Positions 21,362 to 32,812 of a DNA stretch of 64,000 nucleotides are shown here, piece by piece. Each line of letters begins with the position of its first letter. Within the stretch, counting starts at the first letter, position 1. Source of the DNA: Perognathus longimembris pacificus (taxonomy: Eukaryota; Chordata; Mammalia; Rodentia; Heteromyidae); NCBI RefSeq assembly GCF_023159225.1, contig NC_063176.1, positions 30,607,786 to 30,671,785 of the forward strand. The letters run 5' to 3'. The notes beneath the pieces are model-generated. The model had not been told where the DNA came from. It worked only from the letters and a program-made list of their open reading frames with translations, and made no database searches. Position numbers and translations under genes: made by a program.

Positions 21362-23655
21362 TATTTAACTGGCTACAGGTGTTCTCAATTTGCACCCGGA
21401 CACCCCCTTTAACAACATATGAGCTGTTTCTCGAGTTCCCATAGCTAATAACTTTAACTCGCTGCAGATGTTCTCAGTCAACATCCGGACACTCCCTTAA
21501 ACAATGTTAGACTTGTTTCCCAAGTTCTCAGAGCTAATAAGTAGCTACAGGTGCTCTCAATCAGCACCAGGACATTCCCTTTGACAACATGAGTTGTTTT
21601 CCGAGTTCCCAGAGCTAATCCCCTCTGCTAGCTACTGGTGTTCTTAATCAGCACCCAACTCCCTTTAACAACATAAGAGCTGTTTTCCAAGTTCCCAGAG
21701 TTATTCCCTTTAACTAGCTACAGGTGTCCTCAATCAGCACCCCTACACTGCCTTTAACAACATAAGAGCTGTTTCCCAAGTTCCCGGAGATATTCCCTAA
21801 AACAAGCTAGAGCTGTTCTCAGTTAGCACCTGGACACTCCCTTTGACAACGTAAGTGTTGTTTCCTGAGTTCCCAGGGCTAATCCCTTTAACTAGCTCAG
21901 GTGTTCTCAAACAGCACCTGCATACTCCCGATAACAATGTAAGAGTTGTTTCCCGAATTCCCCGAGCTAATCCCTTTCAAATAAGATACAGCTCTTCTCA
22001 ATAATCACCCAGACACTCCAATAACAATGTAAGAGCTGTTTTTCCAGTTCTCAGAGCTAAATTCTTCAATAAGATATAGCTGTTCTCAATCATAAGCCGG
22101 ACACTCCTGTTAAAAACATAAGAGTTGTTTCCTGAGTCCCCAGAGCTAATCCCTTTAACAAGCTACAGGTGTTCTCAATGAGAACCCGGACACCCCCTTT
22201 AATAACTTAAGAGTTGTTTACTGAAGTCTCAGAGCTAATCCCTTTAACTAGCTACAGGTGTCCTCACTCAGCACATGGACATTCCACATAACAATGTAAG
22301 AGTTGTTTCCCGAGTTCACGGAGTTAATCCCTTTAATAAACTATAGATGTTCTCAATTAGCAGGGGACACTACGGATAACACCATAAGAGTCTGTTTCCC
22401 AAGTTCAAGGAGATAATCCCTTTAAGAAGCTCCAGCAGTTCTCAGTCTGCACCCGGACACTCCCTTTAACATTGTAAGCATTGTTTCCTCAGTTCTCATA
22501 GTTATCCCCTTTAACTAGCTACAGGTGTTCTCAACACCCAGAAACTCTCCATTGCAATGTAAGAGTTGTTTTCTTGTTTCTAGGAACTAACCACTTTAAC
22601 TAGCTACAGCTGTTCTCAATCTGCATCCGGACACTCCCTTTAACAACATAAGAGTTGTTTCCTGAGTTCACAGTGCTAATCCCTTTTATGAGCCACAGGT
22701 GTTCTCAATCAGCACCCAGACACTCCATTTAACAATGTAACAGTTTTTTTCCCGATATTCCAGAGCAAATCCCTTTAACTAGCTATGGGTGTTCTCAAAT
22801 AGCACCGGGACACTCCCAGTAACAATGTAACAGTTTTTTCCCCTAGTTCCTGGAGATAATCCTTTTAATTAGCTGCATCTGTTCTCAATTAACACCCACA
22901 AACAACGTATAACAACGTAAGAGTTGTTTCCAGAGTTTCTGGAGCAAATCTCTTTATCTAGCTACAGGTCTTCTCAATCAACACCCAGACACTCCCTTTT
23001 ATAACATAGGATTTATTTCCCGAGTTCCCATAGCTAATCCCTTTAACTAGCTGCAGGTGTTCTCAATTAGCACCGGACACTCCCTTAAACAATGTAGGAG
23101 TTGTTTTCAAAGTTCTCAGAGCTAATAAGTAGCTGCAGCTGTTCTCAATCAGCACCAGGACACTCCCTTTGACAACGTGAGTTCCTGGAGCTAATCCATT
23201 TAACAAGAGACAATTCTTCTCAGTCATCACCCAGAAACTCAGGATAACAATGCAATAGTTTCCCGAGTTCTCGGAGCTAATCCCTTTAACAAGCTACTGG
23301 TGTTCTTAATCAGCACGTGGATACTCCGGATAAGAATGTAAGAGTCATTTCCCGAGTTCCCGGAGCTAATCAGCTAATCAATCAGCTCTGGGACACTGCA
23401 GATAAAAACGTAAGAGTTTCTCGAGATCCCAGAGCTTATCCCTTTAACAAGCTACAGGTGGTCTCATTCAGCATGTGGATATTATTTTTAACAATGTAAG
23501 AGTTGTTTCTTGAGGTCTTCAAGCTAATCCCTTTAAGGAGCTACAGGTGTTCTCAAGCAGCACCGGGAAACTCATTTTAACAAAGTGAGTGTTGTTTCCC
23601 ACATTTCTGGAGCTAATAAGTACCTACAGATGTTCTCAATCAGCACCGGACACTG
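21362..23655 (-). repeat. Satellite array C, monomeric 89-bp form (part 2)
   Basis: These monomers repeat with a period of exactly 89 bp over the part I counted: ccctttaa begins at 22,151, 22,240, 22,329 and 22,418. The orientation opposes arrays A and B. About 26 diverged copies are present, some truncated. The array ends near 23,655 and is followed by non-repetitive DNA and a B1-like SINE. Confidence 0.92.
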
Positions 23656-24067
23656 CATTAGTTGGACAGTGCAGAGGAGATCATTAATTCACTAACAATT
23701 ATCCAACTCTGGAATTGCTAACACAGACATTGTGGAACTATCTCCCGTCCACCCATTCTGCTTTCTACAGTCTTGGAAAGAACAAGCCTGCATCAGAACA
23801 CAACCTAACAACAAGGAGGTAGGTGGTCAGTGTTGATGGTCCACACCTTTGGGCCCTGGCTACAGGAAGTAGAGACACCAGGTTCCAAAGCTCAAGGCCA
23901 ACCTGGTCTTCCCATTAAGACCCTGTTTCTGAAACCCAGCAAGCAAACAAATCAGTTCCTAAGCAAGCCACCAGGCCCACAGCCCTTCAAAGAACCAAGA
24001 GAAAGAAAGGAAAGACTGGGGAAATACACACACCTGTAAAAATATGCATACATACATATAATACAGG

Positions 24068-24106
<39 letters not shown>

Positions 24107-24699
24107 CATGTGTGTTTACATATATATGCACACATAGGTTCAAAGGAAACGTGTACGCACTTGTTCATTTAATTGTTTATTAATCTACACAAGGCAAATG
24201 GCCACTACCTTCAGTTGCATTGGTGCAAGCCCTGGAGTTTGTGGAGCAAATAAAAAACCATTCCCAGTGCTGCAATGAGAGGCAGAAAATAAAGTGGGGG
24301 AGAAAGAGAGAGGATCTGGTCACAGGGTTGAGACACAGGGAGGGTTGGTGAAAGGTGCCAATTTCACCATTACCTAGTGCTCCAGGTCAAGGAAAAAGGA
24401 TGCTGGTTATGTGGACCCAGGAAGTCAGGACATGAAGGACAGAGTTGGAGCTGTGCCTTGGGAGTTGGGAAGAGGGGAAATGTGGAAGGCCAGGAGGGGT
24501 GCATGTTGGGAGACCCCCTGCTAGGCTGCCAAAGTGTGACAGATGCATGGGAGGCTGGGGTGGGAGGGTCATAGAGGCTGGACTGTTGGAAAGAGTGGGT
24601 CAGTCAGAGGACTATACAAGGTGAGAAGCTGGCACACTGGGTCCTTTTGTACTGTCTAGAGGACAGGGAGGAAGAAGACATGCCTCACAGCTACTGATG
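23656..24699. other. Spacer with B1-like SINE and microsatellite, no gene seen
   Basis: It holds a B1-like SINE on + at about 23,828-23,945 (ggtccacacctttgggccct, later accctgtttctgaaac). A (TA)n(TG)n microsatellite follows at 24,060-24,110. The rest is unassigned sequence leading to the tandem elongin-A-like repeats. I see no credible reading frame. Confidence 0.6.
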
Positions 24700-25170
24700 G
24701 ACCAGAAGACATGAGTGCCTAGAGCACGGTGAGTGACCCACAACACCTAGGAAGCCAGGTGATTGACTAGTGCATCTCTGGATGTGGACGGTATTGGCAT
24801 CAGGATGGGAGCAGCTGTGTGGGCATGGGGAGCTGTGAGGAAGCTGAAGGAATGACTGGCCTCCAACAGGGACATGATGAGCTCCACTGATCCTTGAGGC
24901 TGCTCTCTGCTTTCCCATCACGGCAGAAATTCTCATTACCATGGGTGTAAGGACAGTGAAGGGTTTGCTCAAGCACCAGGAGGTGGGCAGTTTGTCCAAG
25001 GAGCTGGCCAAGTGCTGGGAGATCTTGGCAGTGCTAAGCCACAAGTCAGAGGCTCTGAGCCAGGTCCCTGAGCAGGTTGCTGCTCCAGAGCCCATGGGTG
25101 GGGGGCGGTGATCTTGGGCAGGGCGGGGAGGGGGTCAGGGGGGAAGGGAGCTGTTGAAGGCCTCAACTGC
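24700..25170 (+). pseudogene. Elongin-A-like TFIIS N-terminal domain repeat, copy 1
   Basis: This is the first of three tandem units of about 467 bp. One frame near 24,895-25,055 encodes a stretch containing ITAEIL, RTVKGLLKH and VGSLSKELAKCWEIL. These fit the conserved core of the TFIIS N-terminal (LW) domain, and the KH-x-x-VG-x-x-x-x-L pattern is closest to elongin A. In intact proteins the domain binds transcription elongation partners in the nucleus. In the preceding helix a TGA interrupts LKE/LAS, and the frame shifts just before the core, so the copy is broken. A GT-containing sequence (agccaggtgatt) near 24,760 resembles a splice donor also found in copies 2 and 3. Confidence 0.6.
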
Positions 25171-25635
25171 GGATGTGTTCCCTCAGAGCAGAGCGAGTGA
25201 TCCACTGGATCTGGGAACCCAGGTGAACAGCTCGGGCATGTCTGTGGACGTGGACCAGGGTGGCATCAGTACACCAAGGGCCAAGTGGGTGTGCAGAACC
25301 ATGGAGCAGTTCCAGGAATGCCTGGCCTCCAGCACCAAAGAGGACTAGCTGCATAAATGCATGAGGCTGCTGTCAGTCTTACCTGTAATGGCAGAAATCC
25401 TTGCTGCTATGGTTTCAGAAGATACTGAAGGGTTTTAAGAAGCACCAGCCGGTGGGCAGCTTGGCTGAGGAGCTGGACATGTGCTGGGAGGCCTTAGCTC
25501 TCCTTGGCCGCCACCTAGCACTTGTGCTAGTGCTTCTGGGCCAGGACACTCAGCAGGATGGCCCTCAAGAGCCTACCAAGGATGGTCTTCGACAGGGTAA
25601 GGCGGAGGGGGCGATGTGGATGGAATCAGCTGTGG
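25171..25635 (+). pseudogene. Elongin-A-like TFIIS N-terminal domain repeat, copy 2
   Basis: The second unit starts at the shared segment cagagcagagcgagtgatcc. A frame from about 25,200 encodes QVNSSGMSVDVDQGG and then a helix with TMEQFQECLASSTKED, ending at a TAG near 25,347. Downstream in another frame come LPVMAEILAAM and later PVGSLAEELDMCWEALALL, matching the domain core of copies 1 and 3. The stop and shifts make it non-functional as a single frame. The copy-1-to-copy-2 spacing is 468 bp, measured at the agaaat.ct..ttgct core. Confidence 0.6.
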
Positions 25636-26230
25636 ATTCTTTCTCTCAGAGCAGGGCGAGTGACCCGTTGGTTGGATGTAGGAAACCCGGTGAGTAGCCC
25701 ACGGGTCTCTGTAGTTAGGGTCAGGTGTGGCGTCCCCACGCAGGTGGATGAATGGATGTGGGGAGCCTTGCGGCAGCTCCAGAGTCTCCTGGACTCCAGC
25801 ACGGATGGGGACGAGCTCTGCAAATCCTTGACACTGCTCTTAGTCTTTCCCATCACGCCAGAAATTCTTGCTGCCACGGGTGAAAGAGGAGAGTAAAGGG
25901 ACTGACAAAGCACCCGCTCGTGGGTAGCTTCGCAAAGGAGCTGGCCAAGTGCTGGAAGAACTTGCTTCCCCTGGACTGCAACCTAGCTCTTCTCCCAGGG
26001 CTTCTGGGGCAAGTCCAGGACCTGGGTGGCTCTTGAGCACCCACGACGGATGCTCTTGGGCAGTCGGAGTGCGAGTGGGAGCCAAAGAAGATGGTGCAAG
26101 AGTCAAGTGTGGCTTGAGGCTCCCAGGGAAAAGTTTCAGCCCCCTGGGAAGGGAGGCCACAGCTCTGGGCCAGATGGCCCGCAGCTAGGGGAGCTGTGTG
26201 AGCTCCAGAGTGCTGGCAAGGGTTCACCAC
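25636..26230 (+). pseudogene. Elongin-A-like TFIIS N-terminal domain repeat, copy 3 and partial copy 4
   Basis: The third unit begins at ctcagagcagggcgagtgac. Its frame encodes WGALRQLQSLLDSSTDGDE, then LLLVFPITPEILAATG, the best-preserved first half of the TFIIS-like domain. It ends at a TAA near 25,895; the second half (KELAKCWKN-like) lies in another frame. Near 26,185, gagctgtgtgagctccagag repeats the helix-1 segment once more, about 425 bp on, so a degraded fourth copy follows. Each copy repeats a cag/gt pattern that may be remnants of exon borders. Whether an intact parent gene exists nearby cannot be told. Confidence 0.55.
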
Positions 26231-26744
26231 CCCTTCAGCGGGCAGCAGGCGAGAGAAGCGACGCCGACTGGCCCCGGTGTCCTCGGGGGACAACAGCAGG
26301 CCTCATCTCTGGTCGGTGCTGAGGCTAAGAAAGGTCAAGGGAGGTCTCCCTTGGGAAGCTGGCGCCCGCTCAAGCCTATGATCCAGCCAATGCCGCTGAA
26401 TTGACACAGGAAGAAGGGTGCAAATGGTGCTGCCTGGTGCCAAAGCCCCCAATTTCCCAGGGCCACAGGCCCCCTCAGCGGGGCTGCAGCCCTGCAATGG
26501 AGGTCCTTCTTCCCGTGCCTAGAGCCTCTGCGCCCCTGGAGGAAAGAGGAGAATGAGGAGGGAGGAGAATGGGAAGTGGAAGGGGAAGGGGAAGAAGAGA
26601 ACATCGGAAAGGGCTGCATTCCCTTTGGTCAGAGTGACCCTGAAGATGCCAGTGTACTCCGTGCATGTGCAGAAAAACTATGTAAACGCTTCACAAACAG
26701 AAGACAATATTCAGGAGCTTTTCTAAAATGGGATATGCAAGAGA
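26231..26744. other. GC-rich then purine-rich spacer, no gene seen
   Basis: GC-rich sequence continues past the elongin-like repeats. It turns into a purine-rich stretch at about 26,530-26,610 (gaggagggaggagaatggga). Frames on both strands overlap each other and have no recognisable motif. Confidence 0.5.
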
Positions 26745-27085
26745 AGGAATAGTCAAAGGTACAGGAAAAGGTAGGGGGAGGAAGGAAAGAAACAGGAAGT
26801 GCAATGAGGAGAAGAATTGGGAGACAAAGGATCAAGGAGCAGAAAATGAAGGAAGAAAGAGAAAAAGGAGAAAAAAGAAAACTTCTGAGGGTGGAAACAG
26901 CAAATGAAAAAAGAAAAGAGAAATTGCAAAGGCAGAAAGGAGGAAAGTAAAAGTAAGAAAAATGAAAAATAACAGATGCAAAAGGGAAAAAGAAAGGAAG
27001 AAACATAATGAAAAGGAGAGATTGAGGAAAAGAAGGAGAGGAAAAGTTGTAAAAGAGGGGAGGGGAAAAGAAGAGAAAGGACAAA
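26745..27085. repeat. Polypurine/polypyrimidine tract
   Basis: About 340 bp in which the + strand is overwhelmingly A and G (for example aggtagggggaggaaggaaa). It produces a long minus-strand frame rich in Phe, Ser and Leu, which is a composition artefact. Such tracts can adopt triplex (H-DNA) structure. Confidence 0.85.
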
Positions 27086-27187
27086 AAAACTATAATGACA
27101 ACCACATTTTTCAAAAGCAAACAAATATGAAGTAAAAAGTAACATATAGGGCATCGATCCTATACAGACACTGACACTGGAAATCAC

Positions 27188-27245
27188 ACACATACACAAT
27201 GTGTGTGTGTGCGTGCGTGCGTGTGTGTGTGTATGTGTGTTGTAT
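27188..27245. repeat. (GT)n microsatellite
   Basis: A run of gt dinucleotides with cg interruptions (gtgtgtgcgtgcgtgcgtgt). Confidence 0.9.
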
Positions 27246-27309
27246 CAGACTCAAATGATGCTCAGACTACTCAGGGGGTCTATGAATAGGGAAAATAATC
27301 AAATGTGTT

Positions 27310-27450
27310 CAAACCATAGGATCAAGTGGAGCACCTCTGGTTCAAGTTTGAAATCCTAGTTACTCAGGAGATTGGGATCTGAAGACCATAGTTCCAACAC
27401 AACCGGGAAAGAAAGTGCAGGAAACTGTTATCTCCAGTGAAATACCCTCA
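27310..27450 (+). mobile_element. B1-like SINE fragment
   Basis: The segment gaaatcctagttactcagga followed by ttgggatctgaagaccat matches the diverged B1-like half of the composite SINEs elsewhere in the window. Confidence 0.5.
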
Positions 27451-27942
27451 AATAGAAATTTTGTTACTTAAAATGGTATCTTAAAAAGCACGTTCTTCAT
27501 AATGTAGTTAAAGAATAAATAATAATTAGAACTTACTGTCTTTAATAATAACAAGAGTATACTAAAAGCAAGTCAATTAATTAAACATGGCCAATAATTA
27601 AAAAAAAAAAAAAAAAGACCAGGATGCTCTAAAAAAGAAAGAATTGAGAACAAATTCTTAGGAACTACTTAAGAACAAGGGCCAGAAAATTCCCTAGAAA
27701 ATAGAAAAGAGAGAGAACTAGAAAAAAGACTAGTGTAGAATGTTGTTTCTCTTGTTAGTGAGAATTCTGAAAAAAAATTATAGGGAATGATCATTTTCAA
27801 AGAATGGTTCTAAGAATGGAAATATGGAGAATGGTTAACAAAGTAGACTAAGTAGTATAATTTCAGAACAGCAGAGTTAAAAATGAGATCCTAAAACCTT
27901 CCTGGGAAATGTTAAGTTTGATCAATATATCTTAAGTCTGGG

Positions 27943-27993
27943 ATATGTGTGTGTATGTGTGTGCGTACGCACGTGCACACACACGCACACATG
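27943..27993. repeat. Alternating purine-pyrimidine quasi-palindrome
   Basis: About 50 bp of strict purine/pyrimidine alternation, (gt)n then cgtacgcacgtg then (ca)n, near-symmetrical about gcgtacgc. It may form Z-DNA or a hairpin. Confidence 0.85.
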
Positions 27994-28176
27994 TTTTGTA
28001 GGGTTGTGGGTGGGAGACAGAGAGAGAGAGTGAAGGAGAGAGAGAGAAATACATGAATGCCAGTAGGAGAGTTGAGAAAATGAGATCATTGTATTCACAG
28101 TATGTAATGTAAAAATTCAACTCTATAAATCGAGAGTAGATGGGATGGGGAAGGATGAGCACGAAAGATGGAAGAA

Positions 28177-28374
28177 GGCTGGGAATATGGCCTAGTGGTA
28201 AGAGTGCTTGCCTGGTATACATGAAGGCCTAGGTTCAATTCCCCAACACCATATAGAAAAAATGGCCAGAAGTGGTGCTGTGGCTCAAGTGGCAGAGTGC
28301 TAGCCTTGAGCAAAAGAGAAGCCCGGGACAGTGCTCAGGCCCTGAGTCGAAGGCCCAGGACTGGCAAAAAAAAA
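28177..28374 (+). mobile_element. IDL-Geo dimeric SINE
   Basis: The left part (ggctgggaatatggcctagt ... caattccccaacacc) is an ID-like, tRNA-Ala-derived unit. The right part (ccagaagtggtgctgtggct ... aggcccaggactggc) is the Geo monomer, and the element ends in an A-run. The target duplication gatggaaga(a/g) lies at 28,167-28,176 and 28,376-28,385. Confidence 0.85.
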
Positions 28375-28385
28375 GGATGGAAGAG

Positions 28386-29859
28386 GTGACCATTGATCAC
28401 CTGAGCATTGATTACCTTACTTCTGGATTGAACCCCTTTGTACCACTTCTAAATGAACATAAATGTACATTTTTAAAGACATATTGTGATTGATTTTATT
28501 TTCCTATGTTTTCTTTGTTGTTGTTTTTGTGGTAATACATTTTAAATGTGTGTTTTAAACATTGTGCAAGATTTGATTTTTCTGGTTCTTTTGGATATGG
28601 AGTTTCAGGCACTTCTATGCCTTCCCTTGCTTTAAATCAAGATTCTCCAGGTTTAATCCAGCTTAATAACTATAATCACAAGGCTGAGCCATTGTTACCA
28701 TTCTTTGATTAGTCTTGTGTATAGTTCAGGTACTTGCACCTCAGTTATAGCCTGTCAAATCTCATATTTAATCTTTATTAAGAAAGCAAAAGCTGAATAA
28801 AGTATGATTTTTATTGGGGTGGGGAGGACTGTGGACATTGCAATGCTTTCTTTTTTCTAGAGTTGTTTTGTGAATCTCTATTCTCTGATGTTCCACAATA
28901 ATTCTGTACATATGCTGGTCACCATTCAAATAAGAGTTTGGGTAGGTGTTCAGTTCATATCACTTGACTATTGGTTTTCCTAGTTTAATCTGTGTATGTG
29001 CCACTTACTAGTAATCCAACCAAAAATTTAGAAGTAGGAACTCTTTATTTGCATAGCTTTTTTGTCTCTGGTACTCTTTTCTCATAGTTGTAACCACTTT
29101 TTTCTCAAATTCCAATCTCTGTCTCTTAGATTTTCCATCCTGTGCCAGATTCTGGTGACTGATTCCATGTGGATTGTCTTCTCTCATGTCCAAAGTCAAC
29201 ACTCCAGTGTTCTTAACAGAGGCTAGTTTTCTAGTTACTTATAACCAGAACTCATGTATGGGACCAGCTACCACAGTTGAACTTAGAAGTCTATTTTTTG
29301 TAGTATTTACAAGATTTATCTCTGTGATGAGATTTGGAGTTTTGATGTTTATAAGTAAAGCCTAAAATAGTACTTTTATTTTTTTAAGCCAAATAAGATT
29401 TTTTAAAAGTAAACATTTCTATAAATACTAATGTGACACTAGCAAAGTTTCCAAGGTTCCCAGGTCAATAATTCTTGGTTCACATACAAGAATGTGGTTC
29501 AACAGCTGCTGGCAGTTTTAAAAGATACCAACAAGGCTGTAGCACTAATTACTAGTGAAGTGGTTAATCTCCTTGGTGCAAGAACAAAGATCCTCGTATC
29601 TTTATGTTGATTTAGGGTGTATTGAATTAGTATGTAGTACTGTGAATTGTTTATAGCTATTGGTATTTCAATATGTAATTAAATGCTTGAACATATAAAG
29701 TTTAATTGTCCTCCATTATTTGAGGGAAAATACTGCTGTAATTAAATTCTGAGGAGTAGTCATTGAGAAGCAGGAGTCTCGCTTTTTTTAAGTTTCATTG
29801 ACCTATTAAAATTAAAGTACATCTGGCATTTCTTTGTTTAGAAAAAACTGAGTCTAAAA
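28386..29859. other. AT-rich non-coding stretch, no gene seen
   Basis: Short frames only (64 codons or fewer), with no motif or splice-supported exon. No repeat family was recognised. Confidence 0.5.
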
Positions 29860-29990
29860 TTGAGTCGAGGTGCTACTGGCTCATACTCGTAATCTTAGTT
29901 ACTCAGAGTAAGAGCAGAAGGATGCCAGGTTTGAGGAAAGTTTGGCAGAAAATTCTCCACACTTTATTTTTTAAATAACAGAGCTGGAGG
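29860..29990 (+). mobile_element. B1-like SINE
   Basis: ctggctcatactcgtaatct, then tagttactcagagtaagagc: a diverged B1-like head followed by gaggaaagtttggcagaaaa. Confidence 0.6.
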
Positions 29991-30054
29991 GGTGACTCAA
30001 GTGTTAAACTGTCAACTTAACAAGCACAACAAGGCTAAGAGCAATAAATAAATG

Positions 30055-30223
<169 letters not shown>

Positions 30224-30227
30224 CACT

Positions 30228-30315
30228 CATTCATGGTGATCTACCCCTATAATACCAGTATTCAGGAACCTGAAGCAAGAGGATTGCAATTAAACAGATA
30301 AGAGTTTGAAAGAAT
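30228..30315 (+). mobile_element. B1-like SINE fragment
   Basis: tcatggtgatctacccctat, then aataccagtattcaggaacc resembles a decayed B1 head, abutting the GATA repeat. Confidence 0.4.
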
Positions 30316-31469
30316 GATCAAGAATATTTGGAAGGACATGGGTCCTGGACTTTTAGTCCTACTTATCTATCCTTTTGGGTCTGAGTGCTTTTAATGACCT
30401 CCTTCCTACATCTTGTTCATTCTTTCTCAGTGCTCTTCCCTAAGTGCTGTCCTATTATTCTGTCAGAGGCTAAGTGGCTCCATGACAGACTGCCTTCAGG
30501 CTTAAATAATATGACAGGGACATGTAAAAGCAGTTGTATTCCCTGATCAATTAGCTTAGAACACATGGGGCTTATACTGTTAAAGTCAAAACTCCACGAT
30601 CCTAGAATAGTTCAGAATGCAACATGATGTCAGTAAAATCAATCAATCTCCAGTGCATGTTCCTGTCTACTATCTTTATTGAGTTACCAGGACACATGTA
30701 TAATCATATGTGTGTAATCATTTTTAAAATGGCTGGAAAGGTAGAAGAAGTGTTCACATCATTCACAACATTTCTTTTTTTTTTCAAAAAACTTTCTGTA
30801 TATTTATTTTAAAGTGTACATGTAGGATGAATGGTTGAGAAAATATATAAAAATAACTTATATTAATACAACCCCAGTCTTTACATGGTCCCTTAAAAGA
30901 TCTCACTTTTTGTCATCAAAAATGTATTTCAAGCACATACCTAACTGTTCTCAAAGTCAAGAATTCCAATATTTTATAATAGAAAAGTTCAGTATTCACC
31001 TACAGTAAAATAATAAAACTAGGAATGATACAAATAATACTTTAAAATATAACCATGTCTTGGCTATGCTATGCCATATATCCTAAGAATAATCTTCACC
31101 CTATAATAATCCCAAGTAGTTGTTCTGTTTAAGAAAAAGCACAAAAATCTTTTATAGAGAAAATATCCCATCATAAAAATTTATAAAGCTGAATTGCCAA
31201 AAAAGGAATCTGAGGTTCAATTTCACATTATTAAGTTTCCATATATACTTTGTAAACATACTTTCACTATGGGCTACCAAATCAAATAAAGCAAGTTATC
31301 ACTACAAGAAGATACAGTATAAAAAATTTCTTCAGTGCAAAAATCCACATCAACTTATGTTATCAACTGACTTAAGACAATTTTAATAAAAATTATAACT
31401 TGAATTCCATAATATAAAGTAATCCTACAAAGACTTTAAATTAAAATAAAAAGCTCTACAACAGTAACC
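30316..31469. other. AT-rich non-coding stretch, no gene seen
   Basis: Long AT-rich sequence with short frames only. Nothing recognisable. Confidence 0.5.
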
Positions 31470-31998
31470 AAGTTTTATTATCAAACTGAATTACAGAGAG
31501 ATTACAGGTTCATACATTAGGCATTGGATACATTTCTTGTACTGTTTGTTACCTCGTCCCTCATTTCCCCTCCCCCCTCCTCCTTTCCCTTCCCCCCCCC
31601 ATAATTTGTTTAGTTCATTTACACCAAACAGTTTTGCAAGTATTGCATATGTAGTTGTTTGTCTTTTTTTTACCCTGTGTATCTTGATTTTGGTAATCCC
31701 TTTCAATTTCCTAGTTCTAATACCAGTATACACGGTTTCCAATATACTCAGATAAGATACAGAGATACTGTAGGTACAACCACAGGAAGGTGATACAAGA
31801 AGATCATCAATAATAGAAGCTACAGTTACACATGGCACGTTGAAAGTAGTTACATCTGTGATATAACAATCATTTCCATAACATGGAGTTCATTTCACTT
31901 AGCATCATCTTATGTGTTCATAAGGGTATAGATAGCTATTAGGCTCTTGTGATCCTCTGCTGTAACTTGCCTAAACCTGTGATAATTATTCCCTATAT
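31470..31998 (-). mobile_element. L1 3' UTR part of a twin-primed insertion
   Basis: The minus-strand L1 3' end starts at ttttattatcaaactg (31,470) and runs through tacatttcttgtactgtttg and the C-rich tract. It matches the other L1 3' ends in this window (33.7, 38.9, 39.5, 62.3 kb). At about 31,998 the sequence switches to L1 ORF2 in the opposite orientation. Confidence 0.85.
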
Positions 31999-32812
31999 AT
32001 TAATATAATCAAAATGGCAATATTGCCAAAGGCTATCTACAAATTCAATGCAATACCCATTAATATCCCAACACCATTTTTTAATTAAATAGAGGAAGCA
32101 ATCCAGAAATTCATATGGAACAATAAAAGATCTAGAATAGCAAAAACAATCCTAAGCAGAAAGAACAGTGCTGAAGGAATTACAATACCCAACTTCAAGC
32201 TGTATTATAAAGCTATAGTAATAAAAACAGCTTGGTACTGGCACTGGAACAAGCCTGGAGACCAATGGAACAGAATTGAAGACCCAGAAATGAACCCACA
32301 GAACTACCCCTACTTAATCTTTGATAAAGGGGCTAAAACAATAGTCTGGAAGAAAGATAGCCTCTATAACAAATGGTGCTGGCAAAACTGGCTCAACACA
32401 TGCAACAAACTAAAACTAGATTATTATATATCACCCTGCACCAAAATCAATTCCAAATGGATCAAAGACCTCGAAATCAAAACAGACACCCTGAAAACAC
32501 TAAAGGAAGGAGTAGGAGAAACACTTGGGCTGCTTGTCTCAGGATGGAACTTCCTTAACAATGACCCAGAAAGGCTACAAATCAAAGAAAGGTTGGACAA
32601 ATGGGACTGCATCAAACTGCAGAGCTTCTGCACGGCAAAGGACATAGCTTGCAAGATAAACAGAAAGCCCACAGATTGGGAGAAGATCTTTACCAGCCAT
32701 TCAACGGACAAAGGCCTCATATCTAAAATATATGCAGAACTAAAAAAATTACCTTCCTCCAAAGCAAAACCACAAAGAACCAATCATCAAGTGGGCTAAA
32801 GACTTAACAAGT
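31999..32812 (+). pseudogene. Inverted L1 ORF2 C-terminal fragment
   Basis: Plus-strand translation gives L1 ORF2 sequence: [11 protein letters not shown] start, [57 protein letters not shown]. It is truncated before the cysteine motif. It abuts an L1 3' UTR of opposite orientation. Internal stops and a frameshift show it is dead. The arrangement is that of a 5' inversion by twin priming. Confidence 0.88.

Noticed and set aside
19892..23655. CRISPR-like regular spacing of repeats
   Set aside because: The whole 89-bp unit is repeated with no unique spacers, and the DNA is mammalian. This is satellite DNA.
26629..27199. Minus-strand frames of about 150-160 codons rich in Phe/Ser/Leu
   Set aside because: They are produced by reading the polypurine tract on its complementary strand.
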